From Thamnidium elegans (lineage: Eukaryota; Mucoromycota; Mucoromycetes; Mucorales; Mucoraceae): DNA of 64,000 bases. The DNA lies in NCBI GenBank assembly GCA_025201345.1, contig JAIXMG010000024.1:186001-250000 (forward strand), given 5' to 3'. The notes beneath the pieces were generated by a model. That model was not told where the DNA came from. It saw only the letters and a list, made by a program, of their open reading frames with translations, and did not search any database. A program made the position numbers and the translations under genes. Below are positions 1-13,795 of this stretch, piece after piece; positions within the stretch are counted from its first letter, which is position 1; the number at the start of each line of letters is the position of its first letter.

Positions 1-394
1 TAATAGAGTTAGGTTTCTTTATTGCTTTTTTTATTTATCTTTTTATTTTTCTTTGTTACCTGTTGCCAAGACTGGCTCAGCTGCTTCTTTACCATGTTGA
101 GCACATGCAATCAACTTGAGAGCAATTGAGAAGGTTTCTGGAGTCAAATATCCGACCTTATCACGGTCAGCAGCTTCCCAAATCTAGATAGTAGTTAGTT
201 ATACTGCTTATAGATATATACGTGTGTGTACATATACATACCTCTGATAATATTTCGTTTGGTACACCCGAAGTAGCAAAGAATCGTACAGCTTCATTAC
301 CGGTGACTATACCGTCTTGCGTCTTACTAACAGACTGAAATAATTGAACAAAGTACTTTTGTTCTTGAGGTGTAAGTTGTGAATCCCAAGACAT
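1..394 (-). CDS. EH-domain protein (Eps15/Ede1/Pan1-like), 5' part only
   Basis: This is the N-terminal part of an endocytic scaffold-type protein; the gene runs off the left edge. Exon 1 is 394..242 and exon 2 is 183..60, followed by a donor (GTAACAAAG) at 59, so bases 1-59 are intron. The start codon at 394 begins MSWDSQLTPQEQKYF, a typical opening of an EH domain, an EF-hand-derived fold that binds NPF peptides in endocytic adaptors. Exon 2 continues with WEAADRDKVGYLTPETF, the second EF-hand-like loop of the domain, followed by a helix. Only about 92 residues are visible, so whether more EH domains, coiled coils or a UBA follow, as in Ede1 or Pan1, cannot be seen. Family assignment is good; the exact orthologue is uncertain. 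Confidence 0.75.
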
Positions 395-694
395 ATTTTT
401 TTTTCTTCTTAATTTATTAAAAAAAAAGTAATGAAGAAGAAGAAATAAAAAAAGGGAAAAAAAACGAGGATTATCAAGAGCGAAAATTACTTTTTTAAAG
501 TTCCGTTATACTCGCTCACGTTCTTTGTACACTGAAAACGCTTTAATGAAAAGGTGGGTACTTTTTTAAAAGGCGAGACAAAGTATCAATTTAAAATACG
601 CAACCTGGGAATGTTGAATAGAGCGTATAAGCCTTTTTTTTTATCTCATAGTTATAGTATTACATTGAAAAAAAAACGTATTTTATTTATTTGT

Positions 695-2069
695 TTAAGC
701 ACCAACATGAGTTAACAATTGACGAGATAAAGCTTCAGCTAATGCATCAGTTTCATCTACAGTCACTTTACGGGAAGCAAAATTCTTTCCAGGCTCAGGT
801 CCGCGAGGTTGACGAATAGGATGAATTACATTAGAGGCGGGTACTTCGGCAGTGGTGCTGGTACTCCTACATAGATTAAACTTTATTAGTATAAATTAAA
901 TAATAAAGTAGTTTACTTACATCATTGACTTTCTGTAAGAGTCTCTCTTATTATCAGAATTACAATTATTGTTATTGTTTAATCTATCACGACTAGGACT
1001 TGATCTTAATGAACCTCTAGAATTCTTGTGTTGAAGTCTAACTAATGTCGCAAGAGGATTTCTATTCTTTTCAACAACAACTCTTCTATCAGCACCAAAT
1101 CCATCCGAATAATGTGCAAGACCAAGCCTATCTGCAATTAAATGAGCATCTCTACGTTCCTTTGATGAAAGTGTCTTTGGTAAAGCCAATTCATTTGCGT
1201 TAGGATCACCACGAAAGAGTAAAAGATAACTATACAATTCTAATACACTAGGATCATTCAAGTCCAAATTATCTAATAAACTTAATTATTATGATTAAAT
1301 CATTATACTTTTTTTAATTGTTTAAATTACCTTCTTCTGTACTTGTATTCAATTTACGTTCATTAACCATAGGTGAACCAGGTTGTGAAGAAGTAGAAGA
1401 TGAAGCCATTGGAACAACCTCTCTCTCTTTCATATTATTATATTCCATTATATTAGTGCTACTGGTACTTGTTGGTAACACTTTTTTATATTCAACACGT
1501 AATTTACGTCCTCCAATCTCAAGTCCGTTAATCGTATTTACCACTATTTCCGTTTCTTCTGATGTACGATAGTTTGCAAACGCAAGTCCACGGAAAACAC
1601 CATTATCGAAATGATAATTAAAAGCATAAGCTGCAGGAACATCCATAGATGTCTTTTTTTTTAAAAAAAAAAATCAATATAATTATACAGACGCATATAT
1701 ATATATAAACTTACAAGTTTACTTAAAAGTGCATCTTTCTTTACAGAAAATGGGATATTTTTAATTACAATAGCAGTAGGTATCACTTGATCATCATTAC
1801 TTGATTCCAAATTGTTCATGTAATTACTTCCTGTAGGAGAAACAGGTCGAGATGAAGGACGAGAAGAGGGACGAGAAGAAGGTCTAGAATTAGGTGCACT
1901 AATAATACTACCGTTTTCCTATTATTATTATTTTTTTTTTTTTGGTTAGTCTTTTTCTTATTCTTAGAGAGTGTGTGAATATGTTTACCCTTCTACGGAG
2001 TCTTCTAATAGAAGAAGGTCGAGACCGAGGCGTGTTGCTTAAATCGTCATTCATAAGAGGTGTGGTCAT
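695..2069 (-). CDS. RRM + R3H RNA-binding protein, Pin4/Cip1-Cip2-like
   Basis: Five exons on the minus strand: 2069..1989, 1918..1715, 1652..1331, 1272..921 and 866..695, giving 376 aa. After a Ser/Arg/Pro-rich leader with repeated RPSS units (roughly residues 20-60) comes an RRM: RNP2 is visible in VIKNIPFSV and RNP1 in FRGLAFANY. The segment AYAFNYHFDNGVFRG is close to yeast Pin4/Mdt1 and S. pombe Cip1/Cip2. The next exon encodes an R3H motif (ERRDAHLIADRLGL), matching the RRM-R3H pairing of that family. Relatives bind RNA and modulate stress and cell-cycle transcripts; that role here is inference. The tail ends in a conserved-looking LSRQLLTHVGA. Asn- and Ser-rich linkers are low complexity. 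Confidence 0.85.
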
Positions 2070-2826
2070 TATCAAATAAATTCGATCGTTTAGTAGTAGA
2101 GGAAATAAGGGAAAGAGAGAGAGGAGGTGATGATAACAAAAAGAAAAAAAGGAAAAAAAAAAGCCTCTCTCTTTAAAAATAAGAAAAATAAAGTTTGTGA
2201 CCTTGAGTTTTTTATTGCCTGATGAACTCGGATCAAACAAACAAATTGTCACACACATGGTTTGCTTCCGATCTTTTTTTAGTTACCATGGATACCTAGA
2301 GTTGGTTGCATCCTTATTTCGGTTTGTGTAACAAACTTATTTTAAAAGCAATTACCCTTCAACACTAAAGTGTATTTTTTTTTTAACTACGACTTTTTTT
2401 TTTTTTTTTTTTTTTTTTTTAGGGAAGCTATCGTTTTTATTATAAAGAAATAAAAAAAAAGAAGTTGTAGTAGAAGTAGTTGTTGTTACATTGGAGCTAA
2501 AGCCTACATAATGTTTCGTATCAATTATTTCAAAACCAAAGCAGGCCTTATTTATTACCTCTTTTTTTATTTTTTTTTTTTTTTACGCATTGTATATTTC
2601 GGAACGACCAATGCCTGAGTTTGCATTACAGGAAATAAAAATCTGGACGAGTTGCTAAACTTATGCGAATTATGTTCCTTTTGTTTCAATACCCCTTACC
2701 ATTTATTCCGCGCTTTTATTTCACGTGATATAACTTGTTAACCTTTTTTTTCTTTTTTCTTTTTTTTTCTTTTTTCTTTTTTCTTTTTTCTTTATCCTCC
2801 CCTTTTTTTTAAAAAAAATAAATAAA
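2070..2826. other. Intergenic: divergent promoter region
   Basis: This 757 bp stretch separates two divergently transcribed genes (RRM/R3H protein to the left, MAP kinase to the right). It is dominated by T-homopolymer runs, for example 2393-2420 and 2565-2584. A pyrimidine-rich tract at 2743-2810 lies just upstream of the MAP kinase start, a common arrangement before fungal start codons. No coding sequence is supported here. Confidence 0.6.
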
Positions 2827-4962
<2,136 letters not shown>

Positions 4963-5368
4963 TAAATATACATTTATACCTTTTTTTTTTTTTTTTTGAT
5001 CCCGCGTATAATAAAAGAGAGCATTCTTGCACTATAATTCCCTCGTCATGATAGTTTATATGTATAGGGAGAATTGGTCTGGCTTTTTATGTCACTTATA
5101 ACAAGGCCAATTCTGTAAGCCCCATTGTCTAAATAGGAGAGAGACAAAAATATAGTTGTTATTATATATCACAAGTAAATCCAGGTACTATTTGAAACAC
5201 GCAACAAATTATAATATGAGATTATTGGTGTTTTTTAAACACAAAATACCGTAGAGTTATGGTTATCTGTAAACGCAGTCACTAACACGGGTACTGTTAC
5301 GGTTACGATTACTGTTACGAGTTGAAAAAAAAAAAAAAAAAAAAAAAAAAAACTACTTTTTCTTAACC
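4963..5368. other. Intergenic region
   Basis: This 406 bp gap holds the 3' end of the MAP kinase gene (T-run at 4981-4997) and the promoter of the next gene on the same strand. A short series of GTTACG-like words lies at about 5290-5322, followed by an A-run at 5325-5352 immediately before the next start codon. No gene is seen. Confidence 0.5.
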
Positions 5369-6288
5369 ATGTTTACTTCTTTGTTACGCCCACTTCAACG
5401 TAAACATTTTTTTTTATGTAAAAGAATTTCAACCGTTATGAGCCAACAAGAAAGAAGTTTTTCTGCAGCCTGTTGTATTATTGGGGATGAAATTCTTAAT
5501 GGCAAAACCCGAGATTCCAATGCTTATTTTTTATGTAAAAGAGTATTTCGACATGTATAAATATCAAGTATTATTAATAACATTTCTTTACTGTTAAAGC
5601 TAAATATTTATTTGAACTTGGCATTGACTTGAAAAGAGTGGAGACTATTCCAGACGATTATGATTCAATTTCGGAAACCATAAAAAGGTTATCCAGTCAG
5701 CACGATATTGTATTTACAAGTGGAGGAATTGGACCTACACATGATGATATTACATATGAAGCCTTAGCCAGAGCATTTGATTTACCATTAAAATTAGACG
5801 AGGAAACGTGTGCACGTATGGAACGAGTTTCAAAGACAAGATTTGAAAATTGGAGCCTTACTGAGGAAAGAAAGCGAATGGCTATATTCCCAGAACCATC
5901 GATTAAGTTACGTAATCAGGATGACCTTTGGGTACCAGTAGTGGTAGTAAATAAAAATGTACATGTTTTACCCGGTATACCAAGATTATTTGAACGATTA
6001 TTAGAATCATTGAAACCTCATTTTGTGTCACTTGCAGGGGAAAGTACATCGTATCATCGCGTTCAAGTAGCTACAGAATTACCGGAGGGACAAATTGCGT
6101 CCTTTTTATCACAATTACAAGATGAATGCAACAGTCAAAATATTAAGATTGGAAGTTACCCAAAATGGGGGAAAACGAAAGATGGTGTTCGTGTGGTTGT
6201 AAGTGTAGTAGGTAAAGATCAAGATAACGTTCATCTCATTAGCAATAAAGTTGCTGATGGTATTTCTGGTTGGATCATGAAAGACTAG
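5369..6288 (+). CDS. Molybdopterin-binding-domain (MoaB/CinA-like) protein
   Basis: Two exons, 5369..5534 and 5600..6288, give 284 aa. The donor inside the TTAT|GTAAAAG context was chosen because it restores NAYFLSKYLFELG, the form expected for this family. The core includes CCIIGDEILNGKTRDSN near the N-terminus and VFTSGGIGPTHDDIT further on, the hallmark motifs of MoaB/MogA/CinA-type molybdopterin-binding domains. The same fold forms the N-terminal part of animal FAD synthase (FLAD1), where it has FAD pyrophosphatase-type activity. No PAPS-reductase-like FAD synthase domain follows, so this is a stand-alone version, as in many fungi. A second in-frame Met (MSQQERS) lies 23 codons in; the leader before it is basic and hydrophobic and could target mitochondria. 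Confidence 0.8.
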
Positions 6289-6379
6289 ATGCTACTACTT
6301 GATTGGCTTAATAAATTTAATGTAAAAAAAAATCTTTTTTTTTTTTTTTGGGCATTTTTATATATAACTCATACACGTT

Positions 6380-8008
6380 ATGAAACCACCCTTTTTTCTA
6401 TCTTTTAGACACTTTTCTACTACATTAAAAATGAGCTTTACATATAAAGAAGCTGTCGATAAATTAAACTCTTTACAAAGCAATGCTGCTCTCTTGGAAC
6501 AACTCCGTAAAGCTGGTCCTCGTATGAACGAAAAAAGCTTACCTGAAATGAGAGATTACTTTAAAAGAATCGGTTATGAACCTAAAGACTTTGATAAACT
6601 CAACTTGATACATGTTACTGGTACTAAAGGTAAAGGTTCAACTAGTGCTTTAACTCAATCTACTTTGCATCACTATGACAACAAAATCAAGACTGGTTTA
6701 TTTACTTCTCCTCATCTCGTTGCTGTAAGGGAACGTATTCGTATCAATGGCGCTCCTATTAGTGAAGAATTATATGCCAAATATACACAAGACGTGTGGG
6801 AAAGATTAGAAGCTACAAAGGAACAAGCTATCAAAGCTATGAACTTATCTGAACACGATACCAAAGAGTTATTACGAAACAAAAGAGAACATCCCGATAA
6901 GCCAATTTATTTCAGATTTTTAACTCTAGTTGCATTACATGCATTTATTCAAGAAAAGGTAAAAAAAAAAAAAATACTTGTGATTTCTTTGATTCTTTTT
7001 TTAATTGGATGTAATTAGGTAGATTGTGCTATTTTGGAAGTAGGTGTTGGTGGAGAATACGATTCAACAAATATCATTGAAAAACCAGTTGTATGTGGTA
7101 TTACAGCATTAGGATTAGATCATGTCACTGTATTAGGAAACACGATTGATAAAATTGCATGGCACAAGTCCGGTATTATTAAACAAGATGTACCGGTAGT
7201 TTCATTTGAACAACCTCCTCTTGCTATGGAAGTTGTTGTTAAGAGAGCACAAGAAAAGAATGCACCTTTAACTGTTTTATACGCTAACCAAGTATCTAAA
7301 TTAGAAGGTGTTGAAATTGGATTAGCTGGATTACATCAAAAGTATAATGCATTAACTGCTATCGAATTATGTAAAATCTGGTTAAAAAAGATTCGTGGTA
7401 TTGAGTTTAAAGAAGATGTACCTGAAGGATTTAAAAAGGGGTTAAAATCTGTAACATGGCCTGGTAGAGGACAAAAGCTTGCAGTGGCAGATACGAAATA
7501 TAACAAGACAGTTGATAATGTTACATGGTATTTAGATGGTGCTCATACAATTGAAAGTTTAGAAACTTGCGCTGATTGGTTTCAAACAACTGTAAAAAAG
7601 ACAAATGATGCTACGCGTATTTTGGTGTTTAATTGTACTCATGGTCGTGATAGTGATCGTTTACTTTCTATTATTACAAAAATTCAGCCTCAAGTCCAAT
7701 TCGATCATGTCATTTTCTCCACAAACATTACCTTCAGAGAAGGTTACACTACGGATAATACAAATAAGACTGTCTCGTTAGAAGAAGTAACTTCTGTACA
7801 ACAAGCATTGGCACAAAGTTGGAAAAAACAAGTACCTGATTTTAATCATGAAAATATTCATACTGCCGATACCATTGAAGATGCTGTTAATTTTTCTGTT
7901 AATCTCGCCAAGAACCTTCCCGCTAATAAGCAGGTACAAGTTTTGACTACTGGTAGTTTAATCATGGTAGGTAATACATTGACTGTATTAGGTATCGAAC
8001 CTCAATAG
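6380..8008 (+). CDS. Folylpolyglutamate synthase
   Basis: Two exons, 6380..6958 and 7019..8008, give 522 aa. The enzyme adds glutamates to tetrahydrofolates with ATP, retaining folates in the cell and mitochondria. Visible motifs are the P-loop HVTGTKGKGST (about residue 75), GLFTSPHLVAVRERIRING, EVGVGGEYDSTN (the Mg/ATP region after the splice junction) and DGAHTIES near the C-terminal domain. Length fits the fungal Met7/FPGS family. The first 17 residues before MSFTYKEAV are hydrophobic and basic with few acidic residues, so the upstream and internal Met codons could give mitochondrial and cytosolic forms, as known for FPGS elsewhere; that is inference. Confidence 0.93.
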
Positions 8009-8172
8009 CAACATCTTACCCGTGTGTGACATCATCGAGAACGAAAAAAAAACCCACTTTTCTTCCTTTTGATTCTGTACAAATATAAATTCTCTTTTTT
8101 TTCTCAATAAATATCTTTTTTAAAAGCTTTCTTTCTAAATATTGTTTTTAATATTTTTTTTAAAAAAAAAAA

Positions 8173-9238
8173 ATGACTGGTATACCACAAGAGTTTAACT
8201 TGGAAGTGGTGAGAGAGTTTTACAACTGAAGATGAACTACGCATATATGCTGATTATTTATATATTAGACAGCATTGCCTAGAGATCAAGTAAAAGATGC
8301 GCTTCGAGGTAATTGAATAAAACTTCAACGTTTGAGTCATTTAACTCATCCTTTCTTTTGTTTTGTTAGGACTTTTACACTCCATCTTTTTTCATCGACT
8401 GTTGATTAACGTATTACCTCGTGAGCTTCGAGTACTTAATACAAGCGTTGTAAAGTACACCCCCCCCTTTTTTTTTGGCTTGTATAAAAAAAAAGGAAAG
8501 AATTGTATTATTAACTTGTTAATAAAGTCCATTACAGACAGTAAAGATGTAGAACGTTTAATTGAAGAAAAGATTGCCGAGTTTTTGCATAATACGAGCC
8601 CTACACAGATAAAGCAAGGAAAGGTACATAAATAAATTTAAAAAAATGATCGAGAAATCAATAAAATTTATTTTTTTATTTTTTTTTTTTTGTGTGTAGT
8701 TGGCATTATTTTTCTATGAAAAAAGACTAAAAAAGAACTGGTTTCAATTTACAAAAACGGAAGAGTTTGTTTGTTGGGAACAATGGAGCATTACATTAAA
8801 TTTGGTTCAAGTACCAAAGTCAGAACAAGGTATAATATAGATAAAATATATTGTATTAAGTTATTTAATACTTTATTCGATTAGAAAAGTTAAAGTCAGT
8901 TAAATCAGTCGAGAATCAATTCACGCAATGTCTTATGAAGATTTTAAAAATCGTCAATGATTATAAGGAACATATTCCTTCAATTACAACTACAGAGGGT
9001 AACCCGTTTCCATACCAGGTATTTGCTAATTTGTTAATAAATAAATAATTCGAATCACTTATGTTTATATATGTGTACCCAGATTGCAATACAATCACAA
9101 ACAGAAAGTTGGAATTCAATGATAAAGCGTATGTTGGTAACTGATGCGCCTACTATAGCCAGTAGTACACATACTATAGTACCTGCAAGTAATCCAACGA
9201 GTAGGCCAAGTAGTATAAAATCAGAAGGCAAAATGTAA
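8173..9238 (+). CDS. ATG101: Autophagy-related protein Atg101 (HORMA domain)
   Basis: Seven exons (8173..8208, 8269..8308, 8370..8449, 8528..8623, 8700..8829, 8885..9018, 9083..9238) encode 223 aa. The product resembles Atg101, the HORMA partner of Atg13 in the Atg1/ULK initiation complex of fungi and animals that lack the budding-yeast Atg29/Atg31 arrangement. Recognisable blocks are LLHSIFFHRLL, ERLIEEKIAEFL, LALFFYEKRLKKNWF, CWEQWSITLNLV, QCLMKILKIVNDYKEHIP and PYQIAIQSQTESWNSMIKRML, in the family order. The third intron acceptor is uncertain: AATAAAG at 8521-8527 keeps the frame, whereas the nearby TTACAG at 8532-8537 shifts it. The Ser/Thr-rich tail after the last block is unique. Confidence 0.88.
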
Positions 9239-9407
9239 AATAAAAATGTGTAACAAATTTTTTTTTATTTCTAATATTTTGTAATAAAAAGAATGAACCA
9301 CACTTTTTTTAGTCTTTTAAAAACAACCAAGATGAGTAGATAAGGTTTTACAGTATAAAAAAAATGAGAATAGAATAATTAACAGAGTATTTAAATAAGT
9401 ACTACAC

Positions 9408-10780
9408 TTATTTGGCAATTTCAACACCACCAGTAGCACCCAAAACACGCTTGATATCACCGTAGATGGCGCTAAAGAAAAATATATAATTAGTAAAGTT
9501 GTTACGCTCATAACAATATAAAAAAAAAACTTACAATTGACCAGCAGTAAGAGTAGCAACCATGACAACACGAGGACCGAGACCCAAGAAGAGACCCTTA
9601 ACACCGAGTTGACCGGCCATGGAGATGAGACGAGAGGTGAGAGATTCACCGGCGACACCCTTTTGCTTGTTAATCTTGGACAACAAGGTATCAGCAGGTT
9701 GAGAGACAATGGCAGCAACGGTACCAGCAACAATACCGGAACCAAGGTTAACAGTGGTCATGGTAGAGGGAGAAAGTTGGTCCTTGGTTTGACCCATTTG
9801 CTTGATGATGAGTTCACTATAATAATAAAATTGGTTAAAATACAGGGCAAACACACATACACACACACACACACGCGCGCGCACATTTATAAACACTCTT
9901 TTTAAAAATTAAACTTACGTGGTACGTTCGAAGACAACGAACTTGGCCATGGTATAAGGAACTTGCTTCAATAAGATGGGACCGAAACCAGAGTAGAAAC
10001 CCTTAACGACACCTTCTTCCTTCAAGATTCTAGAGAAACCACCGAGGAGACCGGTAGCGAAAGTAGGTTGAGAGACAAGACGAATACGAGTAGCTTCGAG
10101 AGGACAGAGAGCAACATCAGCGAAGAATTCGGCAATAGCAGAAGAACCGAGGTAGATAGCAGTACGGTTCTCAGAAGCCTTCTCAACACCGAAAACATCG
10201 ATGGCAGTCTTCTTCCAGAATTCGTAACCACCGAACTTGAAAGCACCTTGCAAGAAGTAACCGGCAGCAGTGGGACCGAAACCGGTCAACAAAGCACCAG
10301 CACCCTCGGCTTGGATAACTTGACGGAAACCACCGACCATACCCTAATAATAAATTTATGTTAAAGGGGGGCTCTTACTTTATTTTTATTTCACTCCTAC
10401 TGTATTTTAGTTTACCTTGTTATAAATCTCGGGAGATAATTGAATTCTGGTCTTAACAACATCAACGGGAGTCTAATAAAAATAGTAAGTATACAAATCT
10501 AAGGGCTAATCTTAATAATATAAAGATTTATATAAAAAAAGTATCGTTATTTACCCTATTAAAAGAAGAAACAAATATTAGTTTTTTTTTTAAAGAAAAT
10601 TCCTTTTTTCATTTAATATGACCAAATATATACTTACATAGCACCGTGAGTGACAGCACAACAGATAGCACCGGCAAGAGCGAAACGAGCGTAGAGAGAG
10701 GCACCAGTGGGGGCAGCAACATCACCAGCGGGAGAAGGAACGATGAAGTTCTTCTTTAAGGAATCTTGAGAGGGGAACAT
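9408..10780 (-). CDS. Mitochondrial phosphate carrier (Mir1/Pic2-type)
   Basis: The product, 323 aa, is a mitochondrial carrier family member that imports phosphate across the inner membrane. Exons are 10780..10638, a single base at 10555, 10472..10416, 10343..9919, 9816..9535 and 9471..9408. Three repeats carry the carrier signatures [19 protein letters not shown] and PADTLLSKI; the second is typical of phosphate carriers. The single-base exon is needed: exon 1 ends with AT and the next long exon begins ACT-CCC, and only an inserted G restores GAMTPVDVV in frame. That G at 10555 sits between a perfect acceptor (TTTTAATAG) and a perfect donor (GTAAATAA), with both flanking introns 82 nt long. 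An excess of C-ending, GC-richer codons compared with neighbours suggests high expression. Confidence 0.92.
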
Positions 10781-12302
10781 CTTAGACAAAAAAAAGTGTG
10801 AAGAGTGGGGTTAAAAAAGAAATTAAACAACAGGGACACCCCGTAAAGAAATATATATGAAAAAAAATCTGCGGCCATTCAAAAAAAATTTTAAGGCCCA
10901 GGTTTTTCTTTTTTTTTTTTGAAGTCACTTTGGAAAGCATTTCTTTTCGATGTATTATCACACTAAAAAGGATGCGAAGTACTTTACTTTTTCTACATTA
11001 TCATTATTTTTTATTAGTTATACATTCAATTGATATTTACTTTATACGTAGTTAAAAGTTTTATGTAAAACAAAGTTAAAACATGTGCTTTTACTATCAG
11101 TTTTTATTCGATAAGAACAAATCTTTTCTAAAATGTAATAGTTACATAAAACTATAAACGTTAGTTCATGACGGCGTGATTCTGTGACGCCATGAATATA
11201 AACCCCGGGGTTTCAACACTCGCTTAAATGGTTGGTACCTATACGTAGTACTTCTTACTTTCCTAACGTACATTTTACTATTTACCCCCTTTTGATGCAC
11301 TTATAAACAAAAACAAATCCAAAAAAAAAAAAAAAAAAAAAAAGCTGTACTACAGTACTACTATGCTCTATGCTCTGTTTCTTATAATTAAAACAAGGTA
11401 GTATAAAAGAGCAAATAGGAATTGATCCACTTGGTGTGTTTATAAATTAGAGCTATTACTATAAAATTGTCCTTGCATTAGCTCTACGTCTTTTTGAGTC
11501 ATAATAAATTTTGTCTACCCCCTTTAAAAGAACTGATCAACAATTCTTAAAAGGTACGAACATAATTATTCAACTTTGCAACCAATTCACATTTCGATTG
11601 CGGTACACTTTATTAGCCATATAACGCGTTTGCGTTGTTGAGCTTACATTACTTTTTTGTTATTATTATTATTAAGTGCTTAACATTATATAAAAATATA
11701 AAAATTGTTTAATAGTAAAATTGAGATAAGCACAGACCTGGTACCTGTTTCAAAATACTACTGTCACTCGTAGCAAGTAAGATTTTTAACCAATCGTAGC
11801 TATTTAATCAAATCGTACTACACCAAAGCTAGAAACAGCTATATGTTTCATTTCTACTCTCTGTTATAGTTGTAATGAGATTTACTACGTCCTCAATATA
11901 TTTAAATTAGTCTCTAGTTATTTTGTACGTTTTTTAATTGAGACTTTTAGTATGTGAAAAGATAAGTATATAATACGTATTCTTCCTTTTTTAAGAAAAA
12001 ATGAATTGTAATGTTACCAGGTATAGCGCTTTACTGCTTTAATGCTTGCGTCAGCTATTTCCCTTTTCTAAAACAGAAACAAAAAATACTTAAATGGCCC
12101 AAATAGGAAATGTAATACCGTAAGCATTTCTCTCTTTGTGGTAAAAAAAATCTATATTTATTGCGCCAGTGCTACGAACAGCTGGTGAGGCGACATCAAA
12201 TCCCAAAAACGGTATTGTAAGTCAGAAGCGGAGAATATATTGTATAAATAAAGGGAAAAAAAAAAGATTTTTTTTTTTTAACTTTCTCTTTATTATAATT
12301 AA
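10781..12302. other. Intergenic: long divergent promoter region
   Basis: This 1.5 kb stretch lies between the phosphate carrier (minus) and the NmrA-like gene (plus). It contains an imperfect inverted repeat at about 11165-11196 (TTCATGACGGCGTGA ... TGACGCCATGAA), a short palindrome AAACCCCGGGGTTT at about 11201-11214, an A-run at 11321-11343, and a TATA-like TATAAATA at about 12243-12250, some 55 bp before the NmrA-like start. No coding sequence or RNA gene is supported. Confidence 0.5.
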
Positions 12303-13190
12303 ATGAATATTTCAACTGAACGTATTTTTATTATCGGCGGTACTGGTAACATTGGTTCCAAGGCCGTACAAGACCTTTTATCCAACAAAGTTACTTTAAC
12401 TTTATATGCACGTACACCTAGCAAAGTTGAAGCCATGTTCCCTCAAAGTCAAAATTTGATTAATATTGTTGAAGGTGATTTTAGCGATTTAACTTCTTTC
12501 AAGCAATCAATCAAGGGTCATACTCGTCTCTTTTTATTACTTACTAACTTTAATGGGTTCGCTCAAAACAAGAAAGAAATTGCTCAAATCGCTTACGAAG
12601 CTGGTGTAAAGCAAATTGTCGATATTTCATCATTTACTGTCAATTTAGGCTGGAGAACCAGTTACATTGGCACCACTCATTTTGATGCTGAAAAGGCTAT
12701 TTATGATCTCCCCAACCGTGGTAGATTTGTTGCTTTGCGTCCTGGTAGATTTATGACCAATGCGCTTATGGCTGATCGTCCCTCTTCTGATAACAAGATT
12801 TTCGATTCAATCGATGCAGATTCTTGTTATGGATTTATCTCTACTAATGATATTGGAGCTGTCGCGGCAGTTGTATTAACTGAGGATATTGAAAAGCATG
12901 CTGACTCTGTTTATAGTTTAACTGGTGATATGGTTTCTCCTAATCAACGTGCTCAAATTGTTTCTGACATTGTCGGCCGTCAAATTAACTATCAACGAAT
13001 TACTGCTGCTCAAAAATACCATGTTATTATGGGACTTGGTCATTACGACCATCGTATGGCTATGGACTTTTGTGGCCCCTTGGCTAGCCCTGATATCTCT
13101 GTAGTAACACCTGAAATTTCTATTTTGTTAGGAAGAGAGCCTGAAACTTTGAAAGAATTTCTTAATGCTAATAAGTCCGCTTTTCTTTAA
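12303..13190 (+). CDS. NmrA-like atypical short-chain dehydrogenase family protein
   Basis: An intronless gene encoding 295 aa. The N-terminus IFIIGGTGNIGSKAVQDLL is a Rossmann-fold dinucleotide-binding motif of the GGTGxxG type used by NmrA-like and other atypical SDR proteins. The family contains both NAD(P)-sensing regulators and reductases. Other family-like segments are LFLLLTNFNG, KQIVDISSFTVNLGW and LRPGRFMTN. No Tyr-x-x-x-Lys pair of classical SDRs is obvious, which favours an NmrA/quinone-reductase-like fold over a classical dehydrogenase. A TATA-like element lies about 55 bp upstream. Substrate unknown. Confidence 0.8.
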   Translation: MNISTERIFIIGGTGNIGSKAVQDLLSNKVTLTLYARTPSKVEAMFPQSQNLINIVEGDFSDLTSFKQSIKGHTRLFLLLTNFNGFAQNKKEIAQIAYEAGVKQIVDISSFTVNLGWRTSYIGTTHFDAEKAIYDLPNRGRFVALRPGRFMTNALMADRPSSDNKIFDSIDADSCYGFISTNDIGAVAAVVLTEDIEKHADSVYSLTGDMVSPNQRAQIVSDIVGRQINYQRITAAQKYHVIMGLGHYDHRMAMDFCGPLASPDISVVTPEISILLGREPETLKEFLNANKSAFL

Positions 13191-13795
13191 AGCTATTAAT
13201 AAATAAAAAACTATATTTTTTGTTTGTATAATTTTATTTTATTTTTAACTGTAAAAGGTAAATAAATAAATCGAGATATATGTACATACAGGGTATGCCT
13301 ATTGTTCCACAGATGGGAAGAGGATATGTAAATGTAACTAAAAAGCATCGACATGATTGGTTACTTTAGTTCGCACAATAATTCATCTTGTTATAGTTAC
13401 TAAATGTTTTTTTTCGGAATTCTTTTTTTTTCTTTTTTTTTTTTTGTCAGCTAATAAGAAAAGGCGGGTAGTTACTGGAAACGATATAAACTGCTCTTTT
13501 ATTTTAATGTTGGAAGTGATAAGGTTTCGGTAATTAAAAATGTATAGAATACAAGTGTCACATCCTATGCAGATACAGTTATTATGCCACCAATTTAGTT
13601 TATTTGAGCAGGTATTTTTCTCACGTTTGCACCTGTCTGAAGTTTCTGTTATTTTTTAAATCGTTTGTAATAAGTATTACTAAAGAAAGTGTTTTTTTCC
13701 CAAAAAAAAAAAAAAAAAAAAAAAAAAGCTTAAACAAAAATATAGCATGTTTTTCGATATATATATATATAAAAGCCGAAAAAAGGGGATATATT
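13191..13795. other. Intergenic: convergent 3' flanks
   Basis: This 605 bp region separates the 3' ends of the NmrA-like gene and the nucleoside phosphorylase gene. It holds T- and A-runs (13424-13446, 13702-13727) and an AT microsatellite at about 13758-13772. Open frames here are low-complexity and are not supported as genes. Confidence 0.5.
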
